DNA from: Enoplolaimus lenunculus
Taxonomy: Eukaryota; Nematoda; Enoplea; Enoplida; Thoracostomopsidae
Direction: 5' to 3'
DNA length: 64,000 nucleotides
Assembly: GCA_030248215.1 (NCBI GenBank)
Contig: JASANG010002309.1
Span: 1 to 64,000 of the forward strand
Positions 24,501 through 34,009 of the stretch are shown piece by piece (position 1 is the stretch's first letter; each line of letters starts with the position of its first letter). The position numbers and the translations under genes are program-made. The notes under the pieces were generated by a model that was given only the letters and a program-made list of their open reading frames with translations, searched no databases and was not told the DNA's origin.

Positions 24501-27500
24501 TTAGGCTTAGGCTTAGGAGTATGCTTATTCTTGCGCTTAAGCTTAGGCTTAGGCTTAGGAATATGCTTATAATACTGTTCTGCCCCTGTTCTTCACATTG
24601 GCCGTTACTTTCGATATAAAAATTTGTAAATTACACCAATGTCAACTTTTTTGGTAGGATCCGTAGCCAAAAGGTGAGAAGACAGCCAGCACACATGAGA
24701 AAAATTTTGCCACTCCACCACCAGAAATAATATAACAACTGTTGTATAAATTCATTTAAAATCTTGACATGTCCATTTGACATTTTTTACGGATAGCGTG
24801 TTAACTTACCTACCGGTTTATTTTTGATGAACACTTAGCTAAAAACTTAACAACGGTACTTTGAACATTGTGGTTTGAAAAAACACTGACGGAAAGTTGT
24901 CGTAAAAGTAGTACCGGCGTTGGGATAGTCAAATCTCACCCAAACAGGTCCGAAGGAATCCCAATAAATTGTTTCATAGCCTTGTAACTTGGCGATCCGC
25001 GACAAAAAAATTAGTTCGCCAAGATGGGATCCACAACTTCGCCCCGCCCGAATTGGCGGTTTGGGAAGTGTACCTAATTCGTCGGTTTTTAGAAGTATGA
25101 ACAGGTTAAAAAACTAAGATTCGGAACGTTGTATATGTTTAAAGTTACGTTTCTAAAGTTGAACTTTAGCGGTACTAAACAGACAGGAAATGTAAGGTAC
25201 AGGAAATGTAAGGCTTATAAGTAGGATTACAACGTCTATTACCCTAAACCTAACTTTAGTTATAGCATTTATGTAAAGATTTGGTAACTTTTACTTCGTA
25301 TTGGGTCCATGTCAATGATTAGGGGCGAAACGTTTTTTGTGGGACTAGAAAAGAGTAAGCTTAAGCTTTAGATTATTTTTTGCTTGGCTTAGGCTTAGGT
25401 TTAGGCTTACGTTTAGGCTTAGGCTTAGGCTTAGGAATATGCTTATAATACAGTTCCGCCCAGGGGGGGGGTTTAAGCAAGAGATTAACAATAAAGTATG
25501 CTTCAGTACACCTACCCCCCTCATTTAAGGGGGTCAACTATGTTGTTTAATCACATTAACAATGGTAACGGTTTATAAAGCTATTGTTTTAATACATCTA
25601 CCAACCCCCCTTATACAAAGGGGGGTTACAATTTGCTAGTAGCATCCAGGTTCGCTGCGTGTATGACTATATTAACAATAATTTTACTACGATATAAAAC
25701 CCTAAACAAGGGGTGGGGTAGGCCTAAAACGCAACGCGTGCCGGGTACATTGTTTAATACACAGAATGTACCCAGCTGCACACTCTTGTTATAAAGAGTG
25801 ATCATCCACTCTTGATACAATTGATTAAGATGAAGACTAATTTTAGCAGTTGTTTAAGTTTAAACTAACTTTTGCTTTTAAATACGTATTTTAAAGTTTA
25901 GACCTCATCAAAAATCAAAAAGTTTTTTTGAGGCTGCATATAGGCAATTAAGTGGATCAAACGAAGTATCGCTTTGGTCTCTTTATCGCTACCTTTGATC
26001 CCACATTAATTTTTATGGGTTCCCTCCTGATCTATGTATAAATGTTAACGCAGAGTTGTACAAAACAATGTATGCTAGAATGTTGCGCAAAATACGTATG
26101 TTAGGCGCTCCAGCTTTATTAATATAAATATTATTTGAATTCTAGAATGATGTTGCAACCACATACGAGAAAGTCACTCTTGCGCTCTTGTGTTTCGCCG
26201 AAGTTCTTCTGGTTGCGGCCCTTCTTTGCAGTTGTGTAATCTGGTACAACTGTTTGCCCATTTGCTCGCCTGCTTCTGCCATCCTGCTCCTATTTTTACT
26301 CGCAGCCAGTTGCACCCTCTCAGCGGTGCTTCTATATTCGTGTTCCGTCGAAGCGCCTGAATGGAAACTTGACACCCCACCGGTATTTCCGCTTACCCGC
26401 AAACCAAAGTTGAGGGTCGGATTTGTACTATCACTCGTCGCATGCGCTCTGATGATTCTAGGGGTTACGGTTGGATTTGTTAAATTGTGCAAAGACGGTG
26501 ATTTTACTAGTGTTGAGTTAGATGGGCAAGAAAAGTTGGAAACTGAACCAGATAAAGGAAACCGGTATGCAGGTATGCTACTTCGAAGTATTAGCCGAAT
26601 TGGTTGGCGGTGGGGTGTGCCTGGGTCAGCGAGCGAAGCCAGAACAAAAGACGGGGTTGACAACGAGGTATATGAAAACGAAATGCATACTGTTCAAATT
26701 GTATAAGGGTCGCTATAATTTTGCAAGTATTACTTTGACTGATACCATCAAAATTGTGATAAATCTCGCAAAGAAAAATATTCAGCTTTAAAACTGTTCC
26801 ATTTTGTCATTTTCGCTTTTTTAATGTTTTGTAACTTCCTACCTGTTTATGATACAAAATGATGTTGAGTTGAATTTACGACAGTGGTAGTTTAGTGGAT
26901 ATTGCGGAGTTGAGATCCGAGATTGGCGAACCGCTCTTGCAAGAACATTCCACTAGAAACTTTGGCCCATGTAAAGATCAGCGGCGGAATGTTTTCTGTG
27001 TCACTGCAATTGTGTAAAGCTTAAGTTTAGGACTAAATGTTTTCTTTAGGCTTAGTATTAGACATATTATTGTTACGCTCAAGTACAAGCTCATTCTTAC
27101 GCTTAGGCTTAGGCTTACGCTTAGGCTTAAGAATATGCTTAAACTAACTGTTGCGGCCTTGTTCTATACATTGGCCAAATTGACGGCAGCATTAGCAAGT
27201 GCTGCACTGAAGGGGTAAACCCGGCTGTACAAGTTACCTAAAGGGTTGCGCTATGCTAGCCGGCGCGCGGCGCTGTGAAACGTTTTATTAAAAATTACCG
27301 CACCCCGCCGTACGCCGGCGCGCGGCGGCGAACGGCGCCGGCTCAGTAAAGAATAGCACAACCCTATTAATTCTCAAGCGAAGTGTGAGAAATTTGTTGG
27401 CATATGATCGTAAGGAAAAACTTTCGCGGACAAGCGTATCAAGCCACAAAATACATCCTAAACCTCTATGGACATCTGCCTTTTAAGTACGGGAATAGGT

Positions 27501-30500
27501 AAAAAATTTGGTTTTGCAACCACAAATCGAACACAAACATAATAAGTGAAGAAATGCTGAAAAGCAAAACGAGCGATAAGCCCGACGCAATTTTAGCATT
27601 TAATAAAACTCCAGGTCCATAATTTTTACTTTTCGAAGCTGGTGTGGGCGGATTCGAACCTTTAAAATGTCTCTGAGATAGATTAGCACTTGATTGCTGA
27701 ACTTTTATTTTTTTCCAAATAACCATTTTTCAACTTTTTTCTTCAAACATTTACAAGGCAAAAAATGATGAGTCAAATTGACTCTCTCTGAAATAGACTT
27801 TTCATGGCTGCACAAAGTGAGTCAAAATTCAACTACGCCAGATTCAAATTCGACTCAATTTGACTCAGGCGGAGTCGAATTTTGGCTCACTTTGTGTAGC
27901 CAGGAAAAGCCTATTTCGGCGAGAGTCAATTTGACTCACCATTTTTTGCAGTGTAGGTATTTACTGGTTTTGCATATTTACTATTTAGCAGCGTCATTGC
28001 CGTCTCAATATTTCTGTTTTGTGTTCTAATAATATCTGGCAAACTAATCAACTGGCTAAAGTTGATGGTAGCTTAACAGCTGCTAAGACGACTGCAGACA
28101 ACAAAAATTTCGCACTCGCTCTGACAATATATGATTTCGCTTTTCTTTGTAAGTGATCTGAAATCCTTGCATGTTCCTCCAGATCATTAATTTAATTCCC
28201 ACCTTGTTCAGCTTGCTCCAGGCGATGCCGAACTATGATTAGGTTCTTAGCCTAAGTTAGCAATCACTTTGTAAAATAAAAACAGAGTAAGGCAGTGTGT
28301 GTTGTATGGGGCAAATATACATTAACAAATGTCTAGTAATAGTTGTAGCATACAGTTGCATTCTTCCGAGGTATGAACGTATCATGAGTTGTGATTGGCC
28401 AAGTGTGCACAACTAGTCGAATGGAGGGCGACACAAGGTCAGTGTACGAGGATATCGCTACCGGCCTGTTTCAAAGAGCAGAGATCCGAGTTAATGAATT
28501 CGAATGTAACACGGGTGCGAGCTCGAGTTTAGAACCAGTACGAAACACGAGTTCTGCAGGAACGTGACCGCAGACGTCGAACGAGAAGTCTGAGCGGGTG
28601 CGACTCGCCCACGTAATCGGTTCATTTCTCACGGCACAATCCACACTTGACGCATTGCAGAAGCGTGAGTTCATATCTCGGAAGAGCGCAACACCGTGTT
28701 ACAACTATCACAAGTAACAGCACGAACCCCAATTTAAGCCGCAAAAGACCGAATACCTCAGATCCAACATTCACAGACCGAAGCATATCCGCCGGTACTG
28801 AATGTCGATGAGTACTGCATGTCGATGTGCAACCACAACATTTAGCGGTATTTCTTTCTGGCCCGATTCTCGAGCGAGCTATATGCAAACCCGAAATCTG
28901 GCTTATATCTTCGCTAATCATAGGCTCTTCGCCAGGAGCAACTCTGGCATCGCTGATTGATAACGTTGACAGTTGCTGTAAAATCGCAATCAAATTAATT
29001 ATGCTTAGATTTAGGCACAAGTTTAACTATAAAGTTTGACAGTTGCTTAAACAACAATCAGGCTTAGGCAAAAGGTACACGTTTAGGTTTAAAGCTTGGG
29101 ATACTACACGTGCATGATGAGGTGCGACGGCCTGTACTGAGACGAATATGTTAGGAAGGGGGCAGTGACAAGGGAATTATGCTTAACTTGACGATGATTT
29201 GATTATTCCAAGCCAACTATTTCTCAGATTAAACCTAGCAGTTTCACGTTGGGAAGTTGAAATTATATCTCAGTTCTTCAAAATTGCTTTGCAACGGTTC
29301 AGTGCTTTGGGAGAAAAAACGTACCTGACTTTTGGTGCCCCAGAACCTTTTCGATGTTGGCAGTTTATTTTTCCAGTCGCTTTGCCCAATATTCTGCTGT
29401 TTGATTGTTGCTTGCCGTTTGCAATTTCTGTCCAGACCCTCATTCGGACTCAGTTTTACTGAATCACAATGCTCGTAGAAGCTAATATTAGCGAAACTTT
29501 TCGGGCTACAAGGGCTAAGTAGTTGGTTGTAAAGCTTGTTATGATTCGCTTGATCTGTGTACACAATAACGTCACCATCGCAAGAACTTGATGGTTTTAA
29601 TAGGTCACGTGATGCTGATTTCATTCTGCAACAAAAAAATTTTTAAAATTTAAATCGGCTTTTTTTTTAAAATTCACCGATGAACAACTTCAACACATTT
29701 TGATCGTTATATATAATATATGCAAGCGGATAGAGTCCCAAACCCTAATTAGAGTCTATAAATGTCAATTATCCCAAATTGCAGCTCATATATGACTCCA
29801 GGACCAAAGCGTACTTAAGTTTTGAAAGTAAATGCCTAAGTATAACCTTGCATTATCGATCAAGCTATTGACACAAGACAAATAAACGTGGTTTATTCAA
29901 CGGATAGTTGCAATACCAGATATATGTATAAAAGTAACGAAGGGTGGCGGAGGGCGGGTTGACAATAAATAACAGTCCGTAACCGAATAACGTGGGGTGT
30001 GCACGCTCTGGAGAGGCTAAATAAATATCAGTCCCTCCATTTTTTGGGTAACTACAGTACCTTTTGAAGCCAGAAAACGGATTTCGACTGCCGTATAATT
30101 TCGTGCTGTGTTGTTGTAAGCTGCGAATTTGTTCTAAGCTTCGAACAACGCTGTCGTGATAGGCTCGGACGTATCGTGGATTGTAACCTGAAAACAAAAT
30201 AGACATTATACACCAAGTTTCATCATAATTCCGCAACCTCGAAGTGTTGTTCGATGGGGCAAAAGCATTTTGAAGGAAACAAGTAAATTATTTTTAACGC
30301 AGATTTTTAATGCTGCTAAGCAACAATTTGGCCATGGACAACGAAGATATTCTACGAGGATCGCTTCTCAAATCCGCTATGTGCGGAGCGACAAAATGTA
30401 TCATAAAATGGCCTCCAAGCCGTAGATAATTTAGATCACCTTTGAGAATTTAGCTGACAAGTTTGTCATGTACAGATGAAATAGAATGATCAGGAAACAC

Positions 30501-33500
30501 GATTAATTCCTCCACGACAGGGATGCGTAAAATTATGACATGCTTTATGCAAATTATTCAGGCCGAACCATTTTTCAGAAGGGGTGTACAAGGGTTTTTG
30601 ATGACTTTACAAGCAAGAATGAAACTTTCCTATACGGGGCCGAAACTCAGCCAGAGGGTACTGAGTTTCCCTCGGCGTCCCTCTGGCTACGGTCGTCAAA
30701 TTATTGGGTAAAATGCATAATAAAACTAAGAGTATCGATAGTTTTAGGGTACAAATTTTGGCGGACGGTACTTTTTACCAATGGCAATTTTACCCATTTA
30801 ACTCACCTCGGACATAACCTAAATGTGTTCTACCGAAAACAATCGGAGATGCTGGTTTAGGTTTGTTTCGTATCAGTCGATCGTGCCAACGACACACTGC
30901 GCAGCATAATTTGAAATACGTCCAGGTAAGCATTTGGGCGAGAGCTTCTGTAAACAAAATCAAATGCTACTTAAAGTTGACGTTGTAAAACTCGAAGTAC
31001 ATTCGTTGATTTGGTAACTAAATCTTTTGAAAACTTTCATTACACACGTAGGTTTTGGCGCCGTATATTCAATCAATGCGTATTGCACCTATTACCATTT
31101 GGTATATAATAGATGTTCTTACGTTCAAGCAAGAGAATGAGAACCTCCGGAAAAGTTTATAAGTTTGAAAGCTTCTCACTAACTGGTGGTAGGTGCTACA
31201 CGCATTTCAGAATGTAGACCTCGATTGTAAATTTGTTGAAGAAAAAATTATGTGCTTCAAAATTTTAACTAGCCATATTCTATAAATTCCAGTACATATA
31301 CTGAGTTGATTGCTCAAAACGAGAAAAAATGAAAATGTAACATTTGGTTGCATGTTAATAATTTTCTATTATTGATTCATATTCTCAAATGTGTATATAG
31401 CAACTATCATCAGTTAGTAATAGGTTTTTAAACTCACTAACTATTGCAGTTGTTGAACTCAAAATTGGTACAGTAGAGCAAATCATATGCGGAAAATGTG
31501 CTAAATTTCACGCCTCAGCATGCACTGGTTCGAAAGTGACAAGACCTATCGCCAACTGGTCATATGTGCTACACTCGGTTGATAATACGAGCCCTAGAAT
31601 TAGCAAAATTTCGTTTTTAAATTAAAAAACTATTTCACTGTGTTACCTGCAATATTCGCCAGGCAGAGTAACATAAGTGGAATACCAATCGTTGCGTACA
31701 GTATGGTAACCATGCGGCCTAGTTTGGTTTTCGGTGCGATATTACCGTATCCTACAATACAACTCGTTTTATTTTGAAAGTTTAAGTTGCTTTCTAGATT
31801 TTAGCCAAAATCATAAAACCTTAACATTTTGCATGAATTTGTATATGTATCGCTAAAAATTTCTGCAAAATTGACTGATGTATTAACTGTAGCGGCCCAT
31901 GTAAAGATCAGAGGCGGAACGTTCTACTGTGGGACTAGAATAGAATAAGCTTACGCTCTACACTAATTTTGTTGCTTGGCTTAAGCTTAAGCTTAGGCTT
32001 AGGAATAAACCATTATTACGCTTGGGCTTAGGCTTAGGCTTAGCCTTAGGAATAAGCTTAAATACTGTTCCGCCCCTGTTCTTTACTTTGGCCACTGTAG
32101 CAATATAAAGTTGCTTAAACTCAGCAAGACTCGCTAAATTTGTTAGTCCAATGTTTGATATGTTCTCCGATTATTTCACAACCATGAACACAAACTCGAC
32201 TTTCCAAACAGGCATTTTGATTTCAATATAGATTTATGGATGTTATTAATGTGTTGGATATATCCGTATGTTTCTATTTTGTTTCGAATCCTCTACTTTC
32301 TAAAAATGGTGTGATCACAAAAGAATGAAATCACTATAAATATTATACAAATAGAGTTTTCACATATAACAAGGACTTACCGATAGTTGTGAACACAGTT
32401 ATTGAATAAAGTAGCGCACCAGAAAACGTCCACTGTACCCGTACGTTTTCGTCATCGCCATCATATCCTTAAACAAATAGTAAAATATAAAAAGGACAGT
32501 CCAAAAAAATAAAAAAAAAATTTGAAAAAATATATTTAAAACGCGAATATTTCAAGGCTAAAACAGGGCGTTTTTACGCCTAAATTATTTCATTAACGTT
32601 CTCTGAACAGCCAATACCGGAAGACGAAAGAAGGAATTAACACAATTTCAGATCGGCCGCCTATTCGATTGATGCTGTTGCGCTAAAATACACGTGTAAT
32701 TAACCGATTTTAAGAAAATTTGAAAACGTTGCCACTCATTGCGTGCAATTACAACACAACTTTCCAAAATTACCTTCTTGCTGAATAGCGAAAACCAGCG
32801 TTCGCTCATATTCTTTCAGAATTTGTTTGGTTTTATCTTTAAATTCTCGTTCGTTGAGTATTTTACAGTCTTCGACGTATCGACGCAGTTGTATTGCAAT
32901 CTGAAAACACTTATGATATATTTGTGATCAACCGGACGCTTTGAAAAGATTTTCGCGGATATAAATGTTAGGAACCATTTTAATATACAGGTTACGCCTA
33001 AAATATACGATAGTTACAAGGTAAAACAAATTGCTAAAATTGTGCCCTGATACAAAAAGTTCCGTTTTGCTTCCGCACAGTAACCGTAAGAAGTTTCAAG
33101 TATATACAGACCAGCCAGATGCTACCTGAGCTGCAACCAGAGGGGTTCCGGGTCGCTTGCCTCTCGAAACAAAAAATTTAAAAAAATATTTAGAAGACCA
33201 CAAAGGTCCTCCAGCGGGAATTTTGGGGGAGGGGCCACTTTAGTTTGCTCCGGCACCGCCGTTATTAATTACATTTTCCGTATCGTTTTTGATATGTCCA
33301 TGATTTTGAATTTCTTGCGGGCCTTCGATTGCTTTAAATATCCACGCTCCAAGCAACGCATACACAACGACCAGGAGACAAAGACCGAGATGTGAGAAAA
33401 TGATTGATAGGAGCTTAAATGCAAAAAACAATTAATGATCTTAATAAATTGGGCCCATGTATAGAATACGGCCGGATCGTTTTCCCGAGGGGCTATAATA

Positions 33501-33672
33501 GAGTCCGTTTAAGCTTTAGACTAATTTTTTTGCATAGGCTTAGGCTTAGGCTTAGGCTTGGGCTTAGGATTAGGAATAAAAATATTAAAACTACAAATCA
33601 CTGACCAAACGTTACATTAATATTTGACACAGAATTTACGTATTTCTTGTGATGGCTAAACGCATCTGACAT
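15505..33672 (-). CDS. Two-pore-domain (K2P/TWK-type) potassium channel, 14 exons
   Basis: This is a background potassium channel of the plasma membrane. Exons in order: 33,640-33,672 (start ATG, least certain), 33,273-33,413 (TM1, [16 protein letters not shown]), 32,774-32,900 (extracellular cap helices), 32,381-32,467 and 31,647-31,751 (pore 1, split at TTIG/YGNIAP, then TM2), 30,807-30,947, 30,061-30,187, 29,325-29,625, 28,757-28,975, 19,844-20,163 and 18,587-18,883 (linker), 17,962-18,104 (TM3 and start of pore 2), 16,424-16,510 ([10 protein letters not shown]4), 15,505-15,807 (C-terminal tail). Every junction has GT/AG and matching phase. With the intact 293-nt terminal exon of copy B the model gives 806 aa. 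In C that exon is 303 nt and out of frame, probably sequence error near the B/C turn. The TM2-TM3 linker of about 470 residues is much longer than usual for K2P channels. Family assignment is firm; linker exon choice is an inference. Confidence 0.88.
16218..16391. mobile_element. TTAGGC-MITE copy in K2P intron (segment C)
   Basis: It runs from GACCAATGTATAGAACAGG to TTGATCTTTACATCGG, with CCTAAGC units. Same insertion as in A and B. Confidence 0.75.
17355..17530. repeat. Dispersed repeat family 5 (segment C)
   Basis: Contains 'ttccaggactgtagctagc', TTTTCAGGCGGGCCATACAA and GTGGGGCAAAATTCTGTCAG. It lies in the K2P intron between the TM3 and TM4 exons. Confidence 0.55.
17640..17842. mobile_element. 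TTAGGC-MITE copy absent from segment A (segment C)
   Basis: Flanked by the exact 8-bp duplication CTTAGATT (17,632-17,639 and 17,843-17,850). The uninterrupted target in A shows that the element moved into the ancestor of B and C, or that it is polymorphic between alleles. Confidence 0.9.
18897..19093. mobile_element. TTAGGC-MITE copy next to a K2P acceptor (segment C)
   Basis: Exact AAAGAACG duplications lie at 18,889-18,896 and 19,094-19,101. On the minus strand, 13 bp separate its end from the linker exon that begins at 18,883. A long open frame across it (RLRLRLRNR...) is only translated TTAGGC repeat. Confidence 0.9.
19189..19341. mobile_element. TTAGGC-MITE copy, exact 8-bp TSD (segment C)
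   Basis: AAAATATG duplications (19,181-19,188 and 19,342-19,349) flank an AGCCAATGTAAAG...CTTTACATGGGCC element with CCTAAG units. Confidence 0.85.
19589..19813. mobile_element. MITE family 3 (CTCAAATGCGTATAGC ends)
   Basis: The left end reads ATGCTCAAATGCGTATCGC and the right end GGTGCTACACACATTTGAGA. The ends are inverted repeats of about 30 bp. Relatives lie at about 22,062, 31,056, 31,379, 38,609, 38,823 and 52,206. It sits in the K2P intron next to the exon ending at 19,844. An apparent C-terminal extension of that exon's ORF is translation of this repeat. Confidence 0.7.
21001..22061. other. K2P intron sequence, no gene seen
   Basis: This is the right flank of segment C, lying in the large K2P intron between the exons at 20,163 and 28,757. 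I see no coding exon. A patch at about 21,500-21,760 with TAACCGCGGTTA and 'ggcgctaggtacggc' looks like a further small repeat. Confidence 0.4.
22062..22276. mobile_element. MITE family 3 copy
   Basis: ATTCTCAAATGCATATAGCACC at the left, GGTGATACACACATTTGAGAAT at the right, with the usual interior (GGTACAGAAGCAGAG, TCCCTGGTTCAAAAGTTAC). Confidence 0.7.
22592..22769. mobile_element. TTAGGC-MITE copy, decayed
   Basis: Starts GGCCCATGTGAAGATC, carries degenerate TTAGGC units, and ends TTCTATACG without the final GGCC. Confidence 0.65.
22885..23253 (+). CDS. Possible small Ser/Thr-rich protein or exon
   Basis: 122 codons with an ATG and non-repetitive, coding-like composition. The N-terminus is [15 protein letters not shown], followed by a Ser/Thr/Asn-rich middle, a [20 protein letters not shown] segment and a more ordered end ([20 protein letters not shown]). 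No signal peptide, membrane segment or known domain is visible. A TATATATAAAATG string directly precedes the start. It lies on the plus strand 850 bp before the claudin-like gene and inside the K2P intron. It could be an independent nested gene, a 5' exon of its plus-strand neighbour, or a chance ORF. Confidence 0.35.
   Translation: MYRLWSISNMCNTPVTRVIPPSQSNTRETTANSSSTTSTIEKALQSDCWSINTDSTVGTVDRSLNSTPDLEPTSSVTPYLSQNHSQDSLQNPTQVELNAARIRNKQRSQHVIASIIIDEYFD
23254..24102. other. Non-coding interval before the claudin-like gene
   Basis: I see no gene. It is pyrimidine-rich on the plus strand from about 23,590 to 24,090, which may reflect the 5' region of the gene at 24,103. A TTAG at 24,098-24,101 just before the start could serve as a splice or trans-splice acceptor. 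Confidence 0.35.
24103..26706 (+). CDS. Four-transmembrane claudin-like protein, two exons
   Basis: Exon 1 is 24,103-24,378 (92 codons, donor GTAAGG) and exon 2 is 26,146-26,706 (acceptor TTCTAG). Both junctions are phase 0, giving 278 aa. A short charged N-terminus ([16 protein letters not shown]) leads into TM1 ([19 protein letters not shown]), then a first loop with tryptophans ([10 protein letters not shown]) across the intron. TM2 is [19 protein letters not shown]3 [19 protein letters not shown]4 [17 protein letters not shown], followed by a cytoplasmic tail of about 70 residues. Four helices with a longer first loop are typical of the PMP22/claudin superfamily, including nematode claudin-like proteins; the exact W-GLW-C-C motif is not clear, so the family call is tentative. 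The gene is nested, antisense, in a K2P intron. Two MITEs lie in its own intron. Confidence 0.65.
24409..24603. mobile_element. TTAGGC-MITE copy, exact 8-bp TSD
   Basis: GTTACTTT is duplicated at 24,401-24,408 and 24,604-24,611. The ends are GGCCCATGTAAAGATCAGGG and CCCTGTTCTTCACATTGGCC. Two TTAGGC blocks are separated by an 'aatatgcttattcttgcg' spacer. It starts 30 bp after the donor of the claudin-like gene. Confidence 0.92.
25303..25461. mobile_element. TTAGGC-MITE copy, truncated
   Basis: GGTCCATGTCAATGATTAGG, then the TTAGGC block and ATACAGTTCCGCCC. The last part of the right end is missing and a G run follows. Confidence 0.7.
25462..25640. repeat. Short G/C-run inverted repeats
   Basis: Hairpin-like strings CCCCCCTCATTTAAGGGGG (25,515-25,533) and CCCCCCTTATACAAAGGGGGG (about 25,606-25,626) follow a nine-G run. 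They are spaced about 90 bp apart with shared intervening words (AACAATggtaacg / AACAATaaagt). They may be the ends of a small foldback element. Confidence 0.5.
26964..27176. mobile_element. TTAGGC-MITE copy
   Basis: GGCCCATGTAAAGATCAGCG to TTCTATACATTGGCC, with TTAGGC units. Target duplications are not clear, so it is probably older. Confidence 0.8.
27235..27365. mobile_element. Small GC-rich inverted-repeat element
   Basis: The left end is AAGGGTTGCGCTATGCTAGC and the right end ATAGCACAACCCTATT. The interior is GCCGGCGCGCGGCG-rich, in sharp contrast to the AT-rich surroundings. The ends are inverted repeats (AGGGTTGYGCTAT). It has no coding capacity. The family is unknown. Confidence 0.5.
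27466..27726 (-). CDS. Possible single-pass membrane peptide
   Basis: 86 codons from an ATG. A basic, Ser-rich N-terminal half is followed by one strongly hydrophobic segment ([20 protein letters not shown]) and a short tail. It lies on the K2P coding strand inside a K2P intron. A CAG 30 bases into the ORF could be an acceptor, so it may be an alternative exon of the neighbouring gene. No family is recognised and the low-complexity surroundings argue for caution. Confidence 0.25.
   Translation of the reverse strand: MVIWKKIKVQQSSANLSQRHFKGSNPPTPASKSKNYGPGVLLNAKIASGLSLVLLFSISSLIMFVFDLWLQNQIFYLFPYLKGRCP
27752..27954. mobile_element. Foldback MITE family 4 (GAGTCAAATTGACTC)
   Basis: An almost fully palindromic ~200 bp element built of GAGTC...GACTC words, ending CACCATTTTTTGCAGTG. 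The better-preserved sister is at 40,965-41,174 with a TA target duplication, as expected for a Tc1/mariner-type MITE. Confidence 0.75.
28030..28756. other. K2P intron sequence, no gene seen
   Basis: Minus-strand open frames here that continue past 28,757 are read-through of the K2P exon into its intron; the donor TGAG/GTATTC closes the exon. Confidence 0.5.
29712..30059. mobile_element. MITE family 2 copy that abuts a K2P splice donor
   Basis: It is truncated at its left end and retains 'gcaagcggatagagtccc' and AACCGAATAACGTGGGG. The right end is TTTTTTGGGTAACTACAGTA. Read on the minus strand, the K2P exon ends ...CAAAAG and the intron begins GTACTGTAGTTACCC, so the element's terminal bases form the donor. 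It makes up about 350 of the 435 bp of this intron. Confidence 0.7.
30555..30705. repeat. Dispersed repeat family 5 copy
   Basis: CATTTTTCAGAAGGGGTGTA and 'caagggtttttgatgac'; it lies in a K2P intron. Confidence 0.5.
31056..31213. mobile_element. MITE family 3 copy, shortened
   Basis: 'gcgtattgcacctattacca' at the left and GGTGCTACACGCATTTCAGAA at the right, with a reduced middle. Confidence 0.55.
31379..31589. mobile_element. MITE family 3 copy
   Basis: ATTCTCAAATGTGTATATAGC at the left, TGCTACACTCGGTTGATAA at the right, with the family's GGTACAGTAGAGCAA interior. Confidence 0.65.
31894..32093. mobile_element. TTAGGC-MITE copy, exact 8-bp TSD
   Basis: ACTGTAGC duplicated at 31,886-31,893 and 32,094-32,101. 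Ends GGCCCATGTAAAGATCAGAG and GTTCTTTACTTTGGCC. It lies in the intron that separates the two pore-1 exons of the K2P gene. Confidence 0.92.
33452..33577. mobile_element. TTAGGC-MITE copy, right end missing
   Basis: GGCCCATGTATAGAATACGG, then TTAGGC units that stop at a TTAGGATTAGG. It lies between the first two K2P exons of the model. Confidence 0.7.
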
Positions 33673-34009
33673 ACGACGAAATATGTTCGCTCAGGAATAA
33701 TTTAGAATGAAAAAAAATGAATTAAATGAACAAAAGTTTAAAAATTGAAAAATTTCAAGTATATGCCGAAAATTACTGCAGCAAAAACTGACAAACCCAA
33801 ATATTTAACCATTTTCTATGTGAATATCTCCGATTTCAAGCAAACGTTGAACGGATCATAATTTAATTTAGACAAAATTAATACAGATTTTCGGCTTAAC
33901 ATTACAACGAGTGCATGATACAAGAGTGTACAACTATTGGGGTTCCGCATAGTACAAAATGTACAACCGGGCGTTGCGTATTTGGCCGACTCCCACTTAT
34001 ATTAAAAGT

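Noticed and set aside
26880-26950. A-box-like TAGTTTAGTGG
   Set aside because: No matching B box or cloverleaf.
27640-27715. tRNA-like string GGTTCGAATCC with CACACCA on the minus strand
   Set aside because: The stems around it do not pair and no A box or anticodon arm is found at the right distance.
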